Shown one piece after another: positions 26,056 through 36,422 of a stretch of 40,284 nucleotides of DNA; position 1 is the stretch's first letter, and the number at the start of each line of letters is the position of its first letter. The stretch lies in contig JANRKY010000090.1 of NCBI GenBank assembly GCA_033763135.1, forward strand, positions 1-40,284, read 5' to 3'. The translations under genes and the position numbers were made by a program. The notes below the pieces were generated by a model. That model was not told the origin of the DNA, did no database searches, and worked only from the letters and a program-made list of their open reading frames with translations. This DNA comes from DALYLB01 sp033763135 (GTDB lineage: Bacteria > Acidobacteriota > Blastocatellia > RBC074).

Positions 26056-28143
26056 TTACCCCAGCAGGGCGGGCTCCAGCAGCTGTTCTTGAATGTTGAA
26101 GGGCTTCGCGTCTCCGTTTCGCGGGCGGGCATAGGAGCCGTCCATCAGGAGCCAGCGCGTCTTGACGTTGTCGGCGAGCGAGGGCGCCAGAATTTCATTG
26201 ACGATGCGCTCGCGCAGCCGCTCGTCCACAATGGGGAAGACGACCTCGACCCGGCGGTCGAGATTGCGATTCATCAGATCGGCGCTGCCGACATAGATCT
26301 CTTCGTTGCCGTCGTTGAGAAAGCGATAGATGCGCGAATGTTCCAGAAACCGGCCGACGAGGCTGCCGACGCGAATGGTCTCGCTTCGCCCCGGAATCCC
26401 CGGACGCAGACAGCAGACCCCGCGAATCAGCAGGTCGATCGGGACGCCCTCGCGCGAGGCCGCGCACAACTCCTCGATCATGCCGGCGTCCGTCATGCTG
26501 TTGAACTTCGCGATGATGCCGGCCTTTCGCCCCGCGCGGTGATGCTCGATCTCGCGCCGGATCAGTTCCGTCAAACTCTCACGCAGATTGACCGGCGCCA
26601 CCAGCAGCCTGCGATACCGCACCTGCCGCGAATAGCCCGTCAGATAATTGAAGAGCTCCGAAACATCCTTGCCGAAATCCTCGTTGGCCGTCAGCAGGCC
26701 CAGATCCGTGTAGATCCGCGCCGTCACGGGATTGTAGTTGCCCGTCCCCAGATGAACGTACCGGCGCAGCTTGTTCTTCTCCTGTCGCACGACGAGCGCC
26801 ATCTTTGCGTGCGTCTTCAATCCGACCAGCCCGTAGATGACGTGCACGCCCGCCTTCTCCAGCCGGCGCGCCCACTGAATATTGTTCTCTTCATCGAAGC
26901 GCGCCTTCAGCTCGACGAGCACCGCGACCTGCTTGCCGTTCTCGGCGGCCTCGATCAGGGCCTCGACGATCGGCGAGTCCTTGCCCACGCGATAGAGCGT
27001 CTGCTTGATCGCCAGCACGTTCGGATCGCGCGCCGCGGAGCGCAGGAATTCGACGACCGGCGCAAAGGATTCGTACGGATGATGCAGCAGAATGTCGTGC
27101 TGCCGGATCGCATCGAAGATCGTCTCGGCCGCCCGCAGGCTCGCCGGCGTCGTCGGGGTGAAGGGCACATCCTTGAGTTCGGGCAGATCCAGCTTGTAGA
27201 GGGCCATCAGGTCGGGAACGTTGATGTGCCCCTCGATCGTGTAGACGTCCTGCTCGTCCATGTCGAGCGAGCTGCGGAGCAGCTTGACCATGTGCGGACT
27301 CATCCCGGAGGCGACCTCCAGGCGAACGCCGAAGCCGAACCGCCGATTGCGGATTTGCTGCTCGACCGTCTTGAGCAGATCGCCCGCCTCGTCCTCCTCG
27401 ATCTCCAGGTCGGCGTCGCGCGTGATGCGGAACGGCTGGCACTCCAGCACGCGCATCCCCGGAAAGAGCGCCTCGATATAGGCCGCCATGACCTCTTCGA
27501 GCATCACGAAACTGTATCCGTTGCCGGTCACCGGAATCAGGCGCGGCACGTTCGGCGGCAGCTTGACGCGCGCGAATCGCGCCTCTTCGTCCTCGTCCGG
27601 CTTCTCGGGAATCACCAGGATTCCCAGGTTCATGCTGATGTTCGAGATGTACGGAAAGGGATGGCTCGTGTCCACCGACAGCGGCGTCAGAATCGGGAAG
27701 ATCCGCTCATTGAAATATTCGCGCAGCTCTTCGCGCTGCGACTTCTCCAGCTTGCCGAAGGGGACGATCCGCACGTTGTGCGCCTCCAGCCCGGGCAGAA
27801 TCTGCCGCAGCAGACATCGCGTCTGCACCTCCAGCAGCGGGCGCAGCCGATCCGAGATCCGCTTGAGCTGCGTCGCCGGCGACAGCCCGTCCGGCGACAG
27901 CATCAACGGATTGAGCGCGCTCTGTTCCTTCAGCCCCGACACGCGCACCATGAAGAATTCGTCGAGATTCGTCGAAAAGATCGACAGGAACTTCAGCCGC
28001 TCCAGCAGCGGCTGCGACGGGTCCAGCGCCTCGTCGAGCACCCGGCTGTTGAATTCGATCCAGCTCAATTCGCGATTGAGAAGCGGACTCTCGATCAGCG
28101 AGCCGGTTCCTCGTCGTTCACTTGCGATCGCTTGTGTCTCCAT
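26056..28143 (-). CDS. ppk1: Polyphosphate kinase 1
   Basis: Ppk1 makes polyphosphate chains from ATP reversibly. The 695-residue protein shows the usual four domains: N-domain with LLNRELSWIEFNSRVLDEA at about 20-38, head domain with FPYISNISMNLG, then two phospholipase D-like C domains. The phosphorylated histidine is in GLKTHAKMAL, and VHLGTGNYNP and YTDLGLLTANEDFG follow; the second C domain has SMTDAGMIEELC and IRGVCCLRPGIPG. Length is standard. The gene ends close to the M14 gene's repeat-rich upstream region and starts divergent to folE, separated by about 220 bases. No exopolyphosphatase gene is adjacent. Confidence 0.95.
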   Translation of the reverse strand: METQAIASERRGTGSLIESPLLNRELSWIEFNSRVLDEALDPSQPLLERLKFLSIFSTNLDEFFMVRVSGLKEQSALNPLMLSPDGLSPATQLKRISDRLRPLLEVQTRCLLRQILPGLEAHNVRIVPFGKLEKSQREELREYFNERIFPILTPLSVDTSHPFPYISNISMNLGILVIPEKPDEDEEARFARVKLPPNVPRLIPVTGNGYSFVMLEEVMAAYIEALFPGMRVLECQPFRITRDADLEIEEDEAGDLLKTVEQQIRNRRFGFGVRLEVASGMSPHMVKLLRSSLDMDEQDVYTIEGHINVPDLMALYKLDLPELKDVPFTPTTPASLRAAETIFDAIRQHDILLHHPYESFAPVVEFLRSAARDPNVLAIKQTLYRVGKDSPIVEALIEAAENGKQVAVLVELKARFDEENNIQWARRLEKAGVHVIYGLVGLKTHAKMALVVRQEKNKLRRYVHLGTGNYNPVTARIYTDLGLLTANEDFGKDVSELFNYLTGYSRQVRYRRLLVAPVNLRESLTELIRREIEHHRAGRKAGIIAKFNSMTDAGMIEELCAASREGVPIDLLIRGVCCLRPGIPGRSETIRVGSLVGRFLEHSRIYRFLNDGNEEIYVGSADLMNRNLDRRVEVVFPIVDERLRERIVNEILAPSLADNVKTRWLLMDGSYARPRNGDAKPFNIQEQLLEPALLG

Positions 28144-28290
28144 ATTCCTTTCGCCTCGAAAAAGCGCCTCTTCGGCAGAATCGTCATTCGGGACAGCAGC
28201 ACAACCCCGATTCTATGGGACCTCCGCGCGCGGCGTCAATTTTTCCCGGCCTCGCCGCCGCTTTTCCGCCGCGCCTCTCCGGGCTCTTCC

Positions 28291-28320
28291 TTTACAGTCG
28301 CCGCTCCCTCCGCTGATAAT
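28291..28320 (+). promoter_or_regulatory. Candidate sigma-70 promoter of folE
   Basis: TTTACA (28291-28296) and GATAAT (28315-28320), 18 bases apart. It favours the ATG at 28365 over the TTG at 28326, which would have almost no leader. Confidence 0.5.
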
Positions 28321-28364
28321 GACCGTTGCTTTCCGATACCAAATTTCAAGGACTTGTAGACCCG

Positions 28365-28955
28365 ATGAGCGCAGAGCGCAAAATGGATTTGGACAAGATC
28401 GCCGCCGGCGTGCGCCTCATTCTCGAGGGCATCGGCGAAGACACGAACCGCCCCGGAATTGTCGACACCCCGCGCCGCGTGGCCGAGATGTACGAAGAGA
28501 TCTGCGGCGGACTCCACGAGAACGCCGGCGAGGAGATCAAGGTCATCCCCGCCGAAACGCACGACGAGATCGTCATGGTGCGCGACATCACCATCGCCTC
28601 GATCTGCGAACACCACCTCGTCCCGTTCACGGGCTTCGCCCATATCGCCTATATCCCGAAGGACGGGCGGATCGTCGGCCTCTCGAAACTGGCCCGCATC
28701 ACCGAGATCTTCGCCCGCCGGCCGCAGGTGCAGGAACGATTGACCACTCAGATCGCCGAACTGCTCTATAAGGGCGACCTCAAGCCCAAGGGGGTCATGG
28801 TCGTCATCGAGGCCGTTCATATGTGCATGACCATGCGCGGCGTCCGAAAACCCGGCGCGACGACGATCACCTCGGCCGTCCGCGGCGTCTTTCGCAAGGA
28901 TGAACGCACCCGCATCGAGGCGATGTCTTTTTTGACCGAGAACAGACGGTTTTAG
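28365..28955 (+). CDS. folE: GTP cyclohydrolase I
   Basis: FolE opens the purine ring of GTP and forms dihydroneopterin triphosphate, the first step to folate and other pterins. The 196-residue protein has the zinc motif ICEHHLVPF (Cys and two His at about 81-84) and the second cysteine in HMCMTMRGVRKPG, and the GLSKLARI and QERLTTQIA segments of the family. Length fits. Start ATG 28365 has AAGGAC about 13 bases upstream; MDLDKIA at 28383 could also begin it. It heads a run of co-directional genes (rluB, ispH, rpsA). Confidence 0.94.
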   Translation: MSAERKMDLDKIAAGVRLILEGIGEDTNRPGIVDTPRRVAEMYEEICGGLHENAGEEIKVIPAETHDEIVMVRDITIASICEHHLVPFTGFAHIAYIPKDGRIVGLSKLARITEIFARRPQVQERLTTQIAELLYKGDLKPKGVMVVIEAVHMCMTMRGVRKPGATTITSAVRGVFRKDERTRIEAMSFLTENRRF

Positions 28956-28997
28956 CCCTTTCGCGAAAAGTGGGCGCAACGGAGTCAATGGAAGCCA

Positions 28998-29909
28998 ATG
29001 GATGAAAGATTGCAGAAAATCATCGCCGCCGCCGGCATCGCCTCCCGCCGCAAGGCGGAAGAGATGATCGCCGAGGGACTGGTCAGCGTAAACGGCAAGA
29101 TCGTGACCGAGCCCGGCACCAAGGCCGACCCCGAATCCGACCACATCAAGGTTCGCGGCAAATTGATCAACCTCCGCCTCCAGCAGCAGGAGAAGATCTA
29201 TCTGCTGCTGTACAAGCCGACCGGCGTGCTCACCACTCGCTCCGACCCCGGCAACCGACGGCTCGTCATCGATCTGATCGGCGGCTATCGCGACAAGGTC
29301 CACCCCGTCGGCCGCCTCGATTACAACACCGAGGGGCTGCTGCTGCTGACCAACGACGGCGAGTTCACCAATCTCATCGCCCACGCCTCGAAACATGTGC
29401 CCAAGGTCTATCAGGTCAAGGTCAAGGGGCAGCCGCGCGAACAGCAGATCCGCCAGCTCGAACGCGGCGTTCACCTCGGCGCCGTCCGCACCGCCCCGGC
29501 CAAGATCACCTTTCTCGAAGAGAGCGAGACCAACGCGTGGTACGAGATCACTCTCTTTGAAGGACGCAATCAGCAGATCCGCAAGATGTTCGACTCGATC
29601 GGACACTCCGTGCTCAAACTCCGCCGGATCGCCATCGGTTTTCTCAAGAACGAGCGGCTGAAGCCCGGCGAGTTCCGCCTGCTCACGCCCACCGAGGTCA
29701 AGCGCTTCTTCAAGAATGCCGAAACGCCGCCGCTTCCTCCGAAACCCACTGCGAAACCTCTTGCGAAATCCGATGCGAAACCCGGCCGCAAGTCTCCGGT
29801 GTCCTCCAAGCCGCGCAAGCCGCTTTCGCAGAAGTCGCTGAAAGCGCGGAAAACACAGAAGCCTCGCAAGAGCGGCCCCCCACGCCGATCGCGCAAGGGC
29901 TCAGCTTGA
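28998..29909 (+). CDS. rluB: 23S rRNA pseudouridine synthase, RluB type
   Basis: The 303-residue enzyme isomerises a uridine of 23S rRNA. An N-terminal S4 RNA-binding domain (MDERLQKIIAAAGIASRRKAEEMI, about 1-60) is followed by the RsuA-family catalytic domain with the aspartate in HPVGRLDYNTEGLLLLTNDG (about 98-118) and the FEGRNQQIRKMF segment. The last about 60 residues are a low-complexity tail rich in Lys, Pro, Ser and Arg, likely unfolded and RNA-binding. Motifs fit RluB more than RsuA. The start codon is 43 bases after the folE stop. Confidence 0.9.
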   Translation: MDERLQKIIAAAGIASRRKAEEMIAEGLVSVNGKIVTEPGTKADPESDHIKVRGKLINLRLQQQEKIYLLLYKPTGVLTTRSDPGNRRLVIDLIGGYRDKVHPVGRLDYNTEGLLLLTNDGEFTNLIAHASKHVPKVYQVKVKGQPREQQIRQLERGVHLGAVRTAPAKITFLEESETNAWYEITLFEGRNQQIRKMFDSIGHSVLKLRRIAIGFLKNERLKPGEFRLLTPTEVKRFFKNAETPPLPPKPTAKPLAKSDAKPGRKSPVSSKPRKPLSQKSLKARKTQKPRKSGPPRRSRKGSA

Positions 29910-29982
29910 CAAGAAATGGGCGAGACCGTAGATTTCCCCTTCATTAATAAAACATCGAATAATGAGGATAGAGGATAGCGGA

Positions 29983-30846
29983 ATGGAGATCGTTTTAGCG
30001 GAAAGCCTGGGCTTCTGCATGGGCGTCAAGCGAGCCGTCGATCTGGCCTATCGAGCCCGGGAGAAGTCCCAGGGACAGCCGATCGTGACGCTGGGCCCCC
30101 TGATCCACAACTCCCAGGAGATCGCGCGCCTGGCAGGCGACGACATCTTCGAAGTCGCCGAAGACGCGATCCCCGAAAAGAGCACGGTCGTCATTCGCGC
30201 CCACGGCGTCGCTCCCCAGGCCTATGAATCGCTCAAGGCCCGCGGCGTTCGTATCCTGGACGGCACCTGTCCCTACGTTCACTATTCCCAGCGCAAGGCC
30301 GTCGAACTTCGCGAGCAGGGCTATGTCGTCGTCATCGTGGGCGATCGGCATCACCCCGAAATCGTCGGCATTCAGGGCTACATCGACAACCAGGCGCTCG
30401 TCGTCAAGACCGTCGAGGAGGCAGAGGCGCTGCCCGCTCTCGATCGCGTCGGCGTCATCGCTCAGACGACGATCAGCCCGCAGAAATACCAGGCCATCCT
30501 CGCGGCGCTTCGCGCGCGGGCCGCCGAAGTCAAAATCTGCGAGACCATCTGCGACGCCACCGAAGAGAATCAAAAGGCGGTTCGCGCCCTTTCCGGCGAG
30601 GTCGATATGCTCTATGTCATCGGCGGCCGGCACAGCGCCAACAGCAATAAACTGGTCGATGCCGCGCGTGAAAAATGTCCGCGCGCGACCCTGATCGAGA
30701 CCGCGGAGGAGATTCATCCTCCCGATTTACGCGGCGCCGCCCGCGTCGGCGTCAGCGCCGGCGCCTCGACGCCCGACTGGATGATCCAGCGCGTCGTCGA
30801 ACGATTGCGCGAAATCGGGCGCGAAAACAATCGGATCGCCGCCTGA
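29983..30846 (+). CDS. ispH: 4-hydroxy-3-methylbut-2-enyl diphosphate reductase
   Basis: IspH (LytB) is the last enzyme of the MEP pathway and makes IPP and DMAPP with an iron-sulfur cluster. The 287-residue protein has the three cluster cysteines in order: Cys12 (LGFCMGVKRAV), DGTCPYV and TICDATEEN. The histidines of HNSQ and RAHG, the TTISPQK segment and the GGRHSANSNKL motif are also present. Length is standard. ATG 29983 was chosen over 29962 because homologues begin MEIVLAESLGFC. It lies directly upstream of rpsA, as in many bacteria where IspH and S1 are neighbours or fused. Confidence 0.95.
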   Translation: MEIVLAESLGFCMGVKRAVDLAYRAREKSQGQPIVTLGPLIHNSQEIARLAGDDIFEVAEDAIPEKSTVVIRAHGVAPQAYESLKARGVRILDGTCPYVHYSQRKAVELREQGYVVVIVGDRHHPEIVGIQGYIDNQALVVKTVEEAEALPALDRVGVIAQTTISPQKYQAILAALRARAAEVKICETICDATEENQKAVRALSGEVDMLYVIGGRHSANSNKLVDAAREKCPRATLIETAEEIHPPDLRGAARVGVSAGASTPDWMIQRVVERLREIGRENNRIAA

Positions 30847-31036
30847 CGCCGCTCCCGGGAGAATTGGCCGCAGCCGCGAAAATACAGGGAATATCGAGGA
30901 TTTTCGATCTCGCTTCCCTCCGCGCAACGGCTCGTATCGACAGGGTCCTGATGTAAACGCCGCGCCGCTCTCCCCGGCGCCCGCGCCCGGCCCGACGGAC
31001 GGAAATTGACTTCCTTCAATTTAGCCGTCATTCCGT

Positions 31037-31066
31037 TTGGCAAAATCCGGGCCAAAGGGTTATTAT
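31037..31066 (+). promoter_or_regulatory. Candidate sigma-70 promoter of rpsA
   Basis: TTGGCA at 31037-31042 and TATTAT at 31061-31066, 18 bases apart, about 85 bases before the rpsA start. The rest of the 305-base gap (30847-31151) holds no gene; AGGAGGAAG precedes the start codon at about 31132. Confidence 0.45.
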
Positions 31067-31151
31067 TCGCTTTCTTCAATCTGTAAAGATTGCAGTCAAC
31101 CGAGTTGCAAGTGCTTCTCGCGTAGTTTTCCCAGGAGGAAGTCCAGTTTCA

Positions 31152-33035
31152 ATGTCAACCGAGAACAACAATCAACCCGCTGTCGGCGTGAGTGAACTCC
31201 CCGAAACCGCCTCGGCCGAAAGCGCACAACCGGCTGCTCCAGTTTCTGCCGGCACCGCCGCCTCTGTCGTGGAAGCCGCCGCTACCGCTGCTGCCACGGA
31301 AGCTTCCATCCCGGATTCATCGGCTGATTCGTCAGATGACGATGACGCCAGCATGGAAGATTTCGCCGATATTCTCCGAAAACACGAACAGACGCATAGC
31401 GCTGACATCAGCGAAAATGAGGTCGTCAAAGGTCGCGTCGTCAAGATCACCGACCAGAGCGTCATCATCGACGTCAGCTACAAGTCGGAGGGAATCGTCT
31501 CCATCGCCGAGTTCAAAGAGGGTGACCAGATCACCATCAAGCCGGGCGATGAAGTCGATGTCTACGTCAAACAGCTTGAGAACTCCGAAGGCTATGTCGA
31601 ATTGTCTCGCGCCGATGCCGTGAGAATGCAGTCGTGGGAGCAGATCGAGCAGGCGTACAAGACCGGGGCCAACATCGTCGGCCGCGTCACCGACCGCATC
31701 AAGGGCGGTCTGCGCGTGGACATCGGCGGAATTCAGGCCTTTCTGCCCGGCAGTCAGGTCGACGTGCGACCCGTGCGCAATCTCGACATCTTCCGCAATA
31801 AGGAGATCGAGGTTCGCGTCCTCAAGGTCAACAAGAAGCGCGGCAATATCGTTCTTTCCCGCAAGGTCGTTCTGGAAGAGGTCGTGAACGGCAAGAAGAA
31901 CGAGACGCTCAAGCATCTTGAGGAGGGCATTATCGTCGAGGGCCAGGTGAAGAACATCACCGAATACGGCGCCTTCATCGATCTGGGCGGCCTCGACGGC
32001 CTGCTCCACATCACCGATATGTCCTGGGGCCGCATTCAGAATCCGAACGAGATCTTCAAGGTCGGCGAGACGATTCAGGTCAAGGTCCTCAAGTTCGACC
32101 GCGACAAGGAGCGCGTCAGCCTCGGCTACAAGCAGCTGATTCCCGATCCGTGGGCCACGACCGTCGAGCGATTCCCGGTCGGTTCCCGCGTCAAGGGCAA
32201 GGTTGTTTCGCTCACCGATTACGGCGCCTTCATCGAACTCGAGCCCGGGATCGAGGGCCTGGTCCACGTCTCCGAAATGAGCTGGTCCAAGCGCGTCAAG
32301 CATCCCTCGAAACTGCTGTCGGTCGGCCAGGAGGTCGAAGCCGTCGTGCTGGAGGTCGATTCCAACAGCCGCCGCATCAGCCTCGGCATCAAGCAGATCG
32401 AACAGAACCCCTGGGAGACGCTCCACGATCGCTATGGCGTGGGCACCCGCATCAAGGGGCGCGTTCGCAATCTGACCGACTTCGGCGCCTTTATCGAGAT
32501 CGAAGAGGGCATCGATGGCCTCGTCCACGTCTCGGATATTTCGTGGACCAAGCGCATCAAGCACCCGTCCGAAGCGCTCAAGAAGAACCAGGAGGTCGAG
32601 GCCGTGATCACCGCGATCGACGTCGAGAACCGACGCCTTTCGCTCTCGATCAAGGATCTCGAACCCAACGCCTGGGATAAGTTCTTCGAGACGCATCGGC
32701 TCGGCGATGTCATCTCCGGCAAGGTGACCCGCTTCGCCAATTTCGGCGCCTTCGTCGAAATCGAAGACGGCATCGAGGGCCTGTGTCACGTCTCCGAACT
32801 CTCGGAGGGACACGTCGACAAGCCCGAAGACGCCGTGCAGGCGGGACAGAAGCTCCAGTTCAAGATCCTCAAGATGGACCCCGAAGCCCGAAAGATCGGT
32901 CTCTCGGCGCGCGCCGTCGGCAAGGATGAGCCGATCATTGATACTCGCAACTACTCTTCGAGCGATTCCGGAATGGCCAGCCTCTTTGAGGTTGCCGATT
33001 TCAACACCGGCTCGAATGAAGACGACTCGAAGTAG
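31152..33035 (+). CDS. rpsA: 30S ribosomal protein S1
   Basis: S1 brings mRNA to the ribosome. The 627-residue protein has an unusual N-terminal lead of about 85 residues rich in Ala, Ser and acidic residues (for example AASVVEAAATAAATEAS and SADSSDDDDAS), then six S1 repeats starting near 90, 172, 258, 345, 430 and 517. The repeats carry the typical pattern (KVVSLTDYGAFIELEPGIEGLVHVSEMSW and alike). Repeats 3-6 are closest to each other. Start has a strong AGGAGG site. It follows ispH after its own promoter-like sequence and ends before a strong hairpin. Confidence 0.95.
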   Translation: MSTENNNQPAVGVSELPETASAESAQPAAPVSAGTAASVVEAAATAAATEASIPDSSADSSDDDDASMEDFADILRKHEQTHSADISENEVVKGRVVKITDQSVIIDVSYKSEGIVSIAEFKEGDQITIKPGDEVDVYVKQLENSEGYVELSRADAVRMQSWEQIEQAYKTGANIVGRVTDRIKGGLRVDIGGIQAFLPGSQVDVRPVRNLDIFRNKEIEVRVLKVNKKRGNIVLSRKVVLEEVVNGKKNETLKHLEEGIIVEGQVKNITEYGAFIDLGGLDGLLHITDMSWGRIQNPNEIFKVGETIQVKVLKFDRDKERVSLGYKQLIPDPWATTVERFPVGSRVKGKVVSLTDYGAFIELEPGIEGLVHVSEMSWSKRVKHPSKLLSVGQEVEAVVLEVDSNSRRISLGIKQIEQNPWETLHDRYGVGTRIKGRVRNLTDFGAFIEIEEGIDGLVHVSDISWTKRIKHPSEALKKNQEVEAVITAIDVENRRLSLSIKDLEPNAWDKFFETHRLGDVISGKVTRFANFGAFVEIEDGIEGLCHVSELSEGHVDKPEDAVQAGQKLQFKILKMDPEARKIGLSARAVGKDEPIIDTRNYSSSDSGMASLFEVADFNTGSNEDDSK

Positions 33036-33058
33036 TCGTCGTTGCCGGTCATCTGTGA

Positions 33059-33123
33059 GTGGTCAGCGATCCGCGCGGCCCGGCCGAGATTCTCTCGAAC
33101 GGGCCGCGCGGATCGCTGACCAC
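33059..33123 (+). terminator. Strong hairpin after rpsA, probable terminator
   Basis: A perfect 23-base-pair stem (33059-33081 against 33101-33123, arms starting GTGGTCAGCGATCCGCGCGG) with a 19-base loop is followed by GTTTCCTTTTT. It resembles the other inverted repeats in that no mismatch is present, but has a T-rich tail. Confidence 0.7.
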
Positions 33124-33310
33124 GTTTCCTTTTTCGCACCTCGCTCCATCGTCCACGTGGATCCTTCCGGTATGTGGCCTTTTGCGTTCATATCCCGGTC
33201 CATCTGTATGTGGCTCTGCAGGGCTCTGCAACGCGGCGTCGGAGAGGGCTGCGGCGCGGAACGAGGCGGCTGGATCTTCCCGCAAGGTTGCAGAACCGTA
33301 GTTGGATATT

Positions 33311-34258
<948 letters not shown>

Positions 34259-34356
34259 AACCGCGGCTTGACGTTGATCCCCCATTCGTGAATCTGACCC
34301 GAGATGCCCGAGATGCCCGAGATATTTGATACCACTCACCGTCAAACGGAGGAGCG

Positions 34357-34722
34357 ATGACAAAAGCAGAGTTGGTGGAAGAAGTGGCCCGCGCAGCCGA
34401 GTTAACCAAGAAAGACTCGGAGGTGATTGTCGAAGAGGTCTTCAAGAATATCATTCAGGCGCTCAATCGTGGGGAGAAGATTGAATTGCGCGGTTTTGGC
34501 TCGTTCCGCGTTCGTCAGCGCGACGCGCGGCGCGGACGCAATCCGAAAACCGGGGATCCGGTCGATATCCCCGCGAAACGCGTTCCCTATTTCAAACCCG
34601 GCAAGGAACTCAAAGAGCTGATCAACGACGGCATCGAGGATGGTTCCGAGGAAGAAGAGACGCCCGACTGGGAGGCGCCGGCCGAAGCGACCTCGGATGA
34701 CGCCAGTCACGCCGAGGCCTGA
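34357..34722 (+). CDS. HU/IHF-family DNA-binding protein with acidic tail
   Basis: A 121-residue nucleoid protein. The HU fold covers residues 1-90: MTKAELVEEVARAAELTKKDSE, the dimer helices, GEKIELRGFGSFRVRQRDARRGRNPKTGDPVDIPAKRVPYFKPGKELK with the DNA-bending proline of the RNPKTG arm. The last about 30 residues are strongly acidic (EDGSEEEETPDWEAP and on), unlike plain HU (90 residues). Such tails can tune DNA binding. Whether it is closer to HU or IHF is not resolved. The ribosome site is CGGAGGAG, and a 12-base-pair hairpin follows. Confidence 0.9.
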   Translation: MTKAELVEEVARAAELTKKDSEVIVEEVFKNIIQALNRGEKIELRGFGSFRVRQRDARRGRNPKTGDPVDIPAKRVPYFKPGKELKELINDGIEDGSEEEETPDWEAPAEATSDDASHAEA

Positions 34723-34807
34723 TCGCGCTCCCGCTCCATCCCGGTTTTTCCGCCTTCTCCCTTCTTCCGCATCGGATTTCGCTCTGACGAGTTCAATAAC
34801 AAAACAT

Positions 34808-34836
34808 GGCAAAAGGTCCTCTCCGGACCTTTTGCC
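34808..34836 (+). terminator. Hairpin after the HU-like gene
   Basis: A 12-base-pair perfect stem (GGCAAAAGGTCC / GGACCTTTTGCC) with loop TCTCC lies between the HU-like and the TPR gene. No long T run follows, so termination is likely but unproven. Confidence 0.55.
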
Positions 34837-34893
34837 CGGACGTTTGCCGTTTCTGCTTTCTACTTTTCTCTCTCCCACGCACTGGAGGTGATT

Positions 34894-35994
34894 ATGACCG
34901 GGCTCTTCAAACGTCTTCTCGGCTCGATACCGACCTTTTCGCTCACTTCGTTACTGATCGGCGTCGGATTCCTGATGTTCTCCCCCGTTCTCGGCCACGC
35001 GCAGGGAGGCTCCACCAATCCATCGACGGCTCCCACCGGAAATCGGGGCGGGGTGGCCCATTCGATTCGCGGCAAGGTCTTCATGCCTTCGGGCAGTCCC
35101 GCGGAGCATCGCATTCGCGTCGTCCTTGAACTCACGACCGGCGGCATTGTCGGCGAGGTCTTCACCGACACGGTCGGCAATTTCGAATTTCGCTCTCTGT
35201 CGAGCGGCGTCTACAAGATCACCGTCCCAGGCGATAACCAGACCTACGAAACCAGCCAGGAGACGATGGAGATCTACGGGAGCTTCTCCCGCACCTTTCC
35301 CGCCCAGGTCTATCTTCGCGAGAAAGGGCGCGATCAGACCTTTCGCGGCCAGGATCGCATCCTTTCCGTGGCCGACCTGCAGGAGGTCCCCAAAGACGCC
35401 CGAAAGATCTATGAAAAGGGCGTAAAACGCGCCGCTGAAGACAAGCCCGCCGAGGCGGCGCAACTTTTCGAACAGGCGGTCAAGATCTTTCCCGAATACC
35501 TGCACGCGCTCAACAAACTCGGCGAACAGCGGGCTCGCATGGGCAAATTCGCGGAAGCCCGCGCCGCATATGAGAGCGCGGTCGCCATCAGCCCGAAGTT
35601 CGCGCTCGCGCAGATCAATCTCGGTATCCTGCTGGTCGGCCAGAAACAGTTCGAAGAGGCCATTCAGTTGCTGGAGAGCGGAAACCGGCTCGATGACAGT
35701 TATCCGATGGGGCATCTCAATCTCGGCCTCGCCTTTCTGCTCAAAGCCGAACCGAACTACGACCGCGCCGAAAAAGAGCTCCTGCGCACCGTCGAACTCG
35801 GCAAGACCGATTTCGCGCAGGCGCGCCTCTATCTCTTCAACCTCTATAAGCGCAACAGCGCATGGGACAAGGCCGTCGGCCAGCTGGAGGCCTATCTCAA
35901 AGAGGCTCCGCTCGCGCAGAACGCGGACGAGGTCCGGCAGATGTTGAGCAAGGTCAAAAAGATGATCAGCCAGAATCAGCCCGAGAAGCCATGA
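34894..35994 (+). CDS. Exported protein with carboxypeptidase regulatory-like and TPR domains
   Basis: A 366-residue protein with an N-terminal signal or anchor (hydrophobic LTSLLIGVGFLMFSPVLGHAQ at about 18-38). A carboxypeptidase-D regulatory-like beta domain (RGKVFMPSGSPAEHRIRVVLE then GNFEFRSLSSGVYKITVPGD, about 55-115) is followed by TPR repeats (about 165-350: for example LNKLGEQRARMGKFAEARAAYESAV and INLGILLVGQKQFEEAI). This mix is common among envelope proteins of Acidobacteriota; the role is probably in holding protein assemblies at the outer face of the inner membrane. ATG 34894 lies after TGGAGGTG. Function in detail is unknown. Confidence 0.82.
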   Translation: MTGLFKRLLGSIPTFSLTSLLIGVGFLMFSPVLGHAQGGSTNPSTAPTGNRGGVAHSIRGKVFMPSGSPAEHRIRVVLELTTGGIVGEVFTDTVGNFEFRSLSSGVYKITVPGDNQTYETSQETMEIYGSFSRTFPAQVYLREKGRDQTFRGQDRILSVADLQEVPKDARKIYEKGVKRAAEDKPAEAAQLFEQAVKIFPEYLHALNKLGEQRARMGKFAEARAAYESAVAISPKFALAQINLGILLVGQKQFEEAIQLLESGNRLDDSYPMGHLNLGLAFLLKAEPNYDRAEKELLRTVELGKTDFAQARLYLFNLYKRNSAWDKAVGQLEAYLKEAPLAQNADEVRQMLSKVKKMISQNQPEKP

Positions 35995-36000
35995 CGCGGG

Positions 36001-36414
36001 TTACTTTCTGGAATTCGCCCGCGCCGTCTTGATGGATGAGGCGAAGATCCGGCAGAGTTCGCCGCATTCCTGCTGGATCGGCGCCAGCAGTTCTTCCTTG
36101 ATCATGTCGCTTCGCTCGATGATCCGAAGCCAGATCGACGCTTCATTCAGTCCGTTCAGCACCATTCGCATGTTGTGAATGAACTCCTCCCGCGTTTCGG
36201 TGGTTCGCCCCTCGCTGTAGCACGGGGCGGGGCCGGTGCCGGACCGAAGCAGCTGCTCCGCCAGATGCTTGCCGGCAGGATTTTCCGGCAGGCTGCGGGA
36301 AAGGCGCAGGATGCGCGCGGCGAAGTTGATCAACCGATTCTCCATGACGAGGGCCCGGTTCTGTTCCTGCGCCGCATTCGGCGCGCCGTTCTTTTCATCT
36401 TCCAACTCATTCAT
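36001..36414 (-). CDS. Four-helix-bundle protein (S23/Avd-like)
   Basis: A 137-residue all-helical protein of the four-helix-bundle family (S23 protein of 23S rRNA intervening sequences, also Avd of diversity-generating retroelements). Recognisable are the RTTETREEFIHNMRMVLNGLNEASIWLRII helices and LRSGTGPAPCYSEG before it, with the family's conserved SGTGPAxxxxE. Members bind nucleic acid; no reverse transcriptase or variable repeat is nearby, so it is not a retroelement here, and there is no rRNA. Its ATG follows the ribosome site at the edge of a CACGAAG palindrome. It is next to the integron integrase. Confidence 0.85.
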   Translation of the reverse strand: MNELEDEKNGAPNAAQEQNRALVMENRLINFAARILRLSRSLPENPAGKHLAEQLLRSGTGPAPCYSEGRTTETREEFIHNMRMVLNGLNEASIWLRIIERSDMIKEELLAPIQQECGELCRIFASSIKTARANSRK

Positions 36415-36422
36415 TGCAATTA

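Noticed and set aside
36001..36414. Diversity-generating retroelement (Avd-like gene)
   Set aside because: No reverse transcriptase, template repeat or variable repeat is present.
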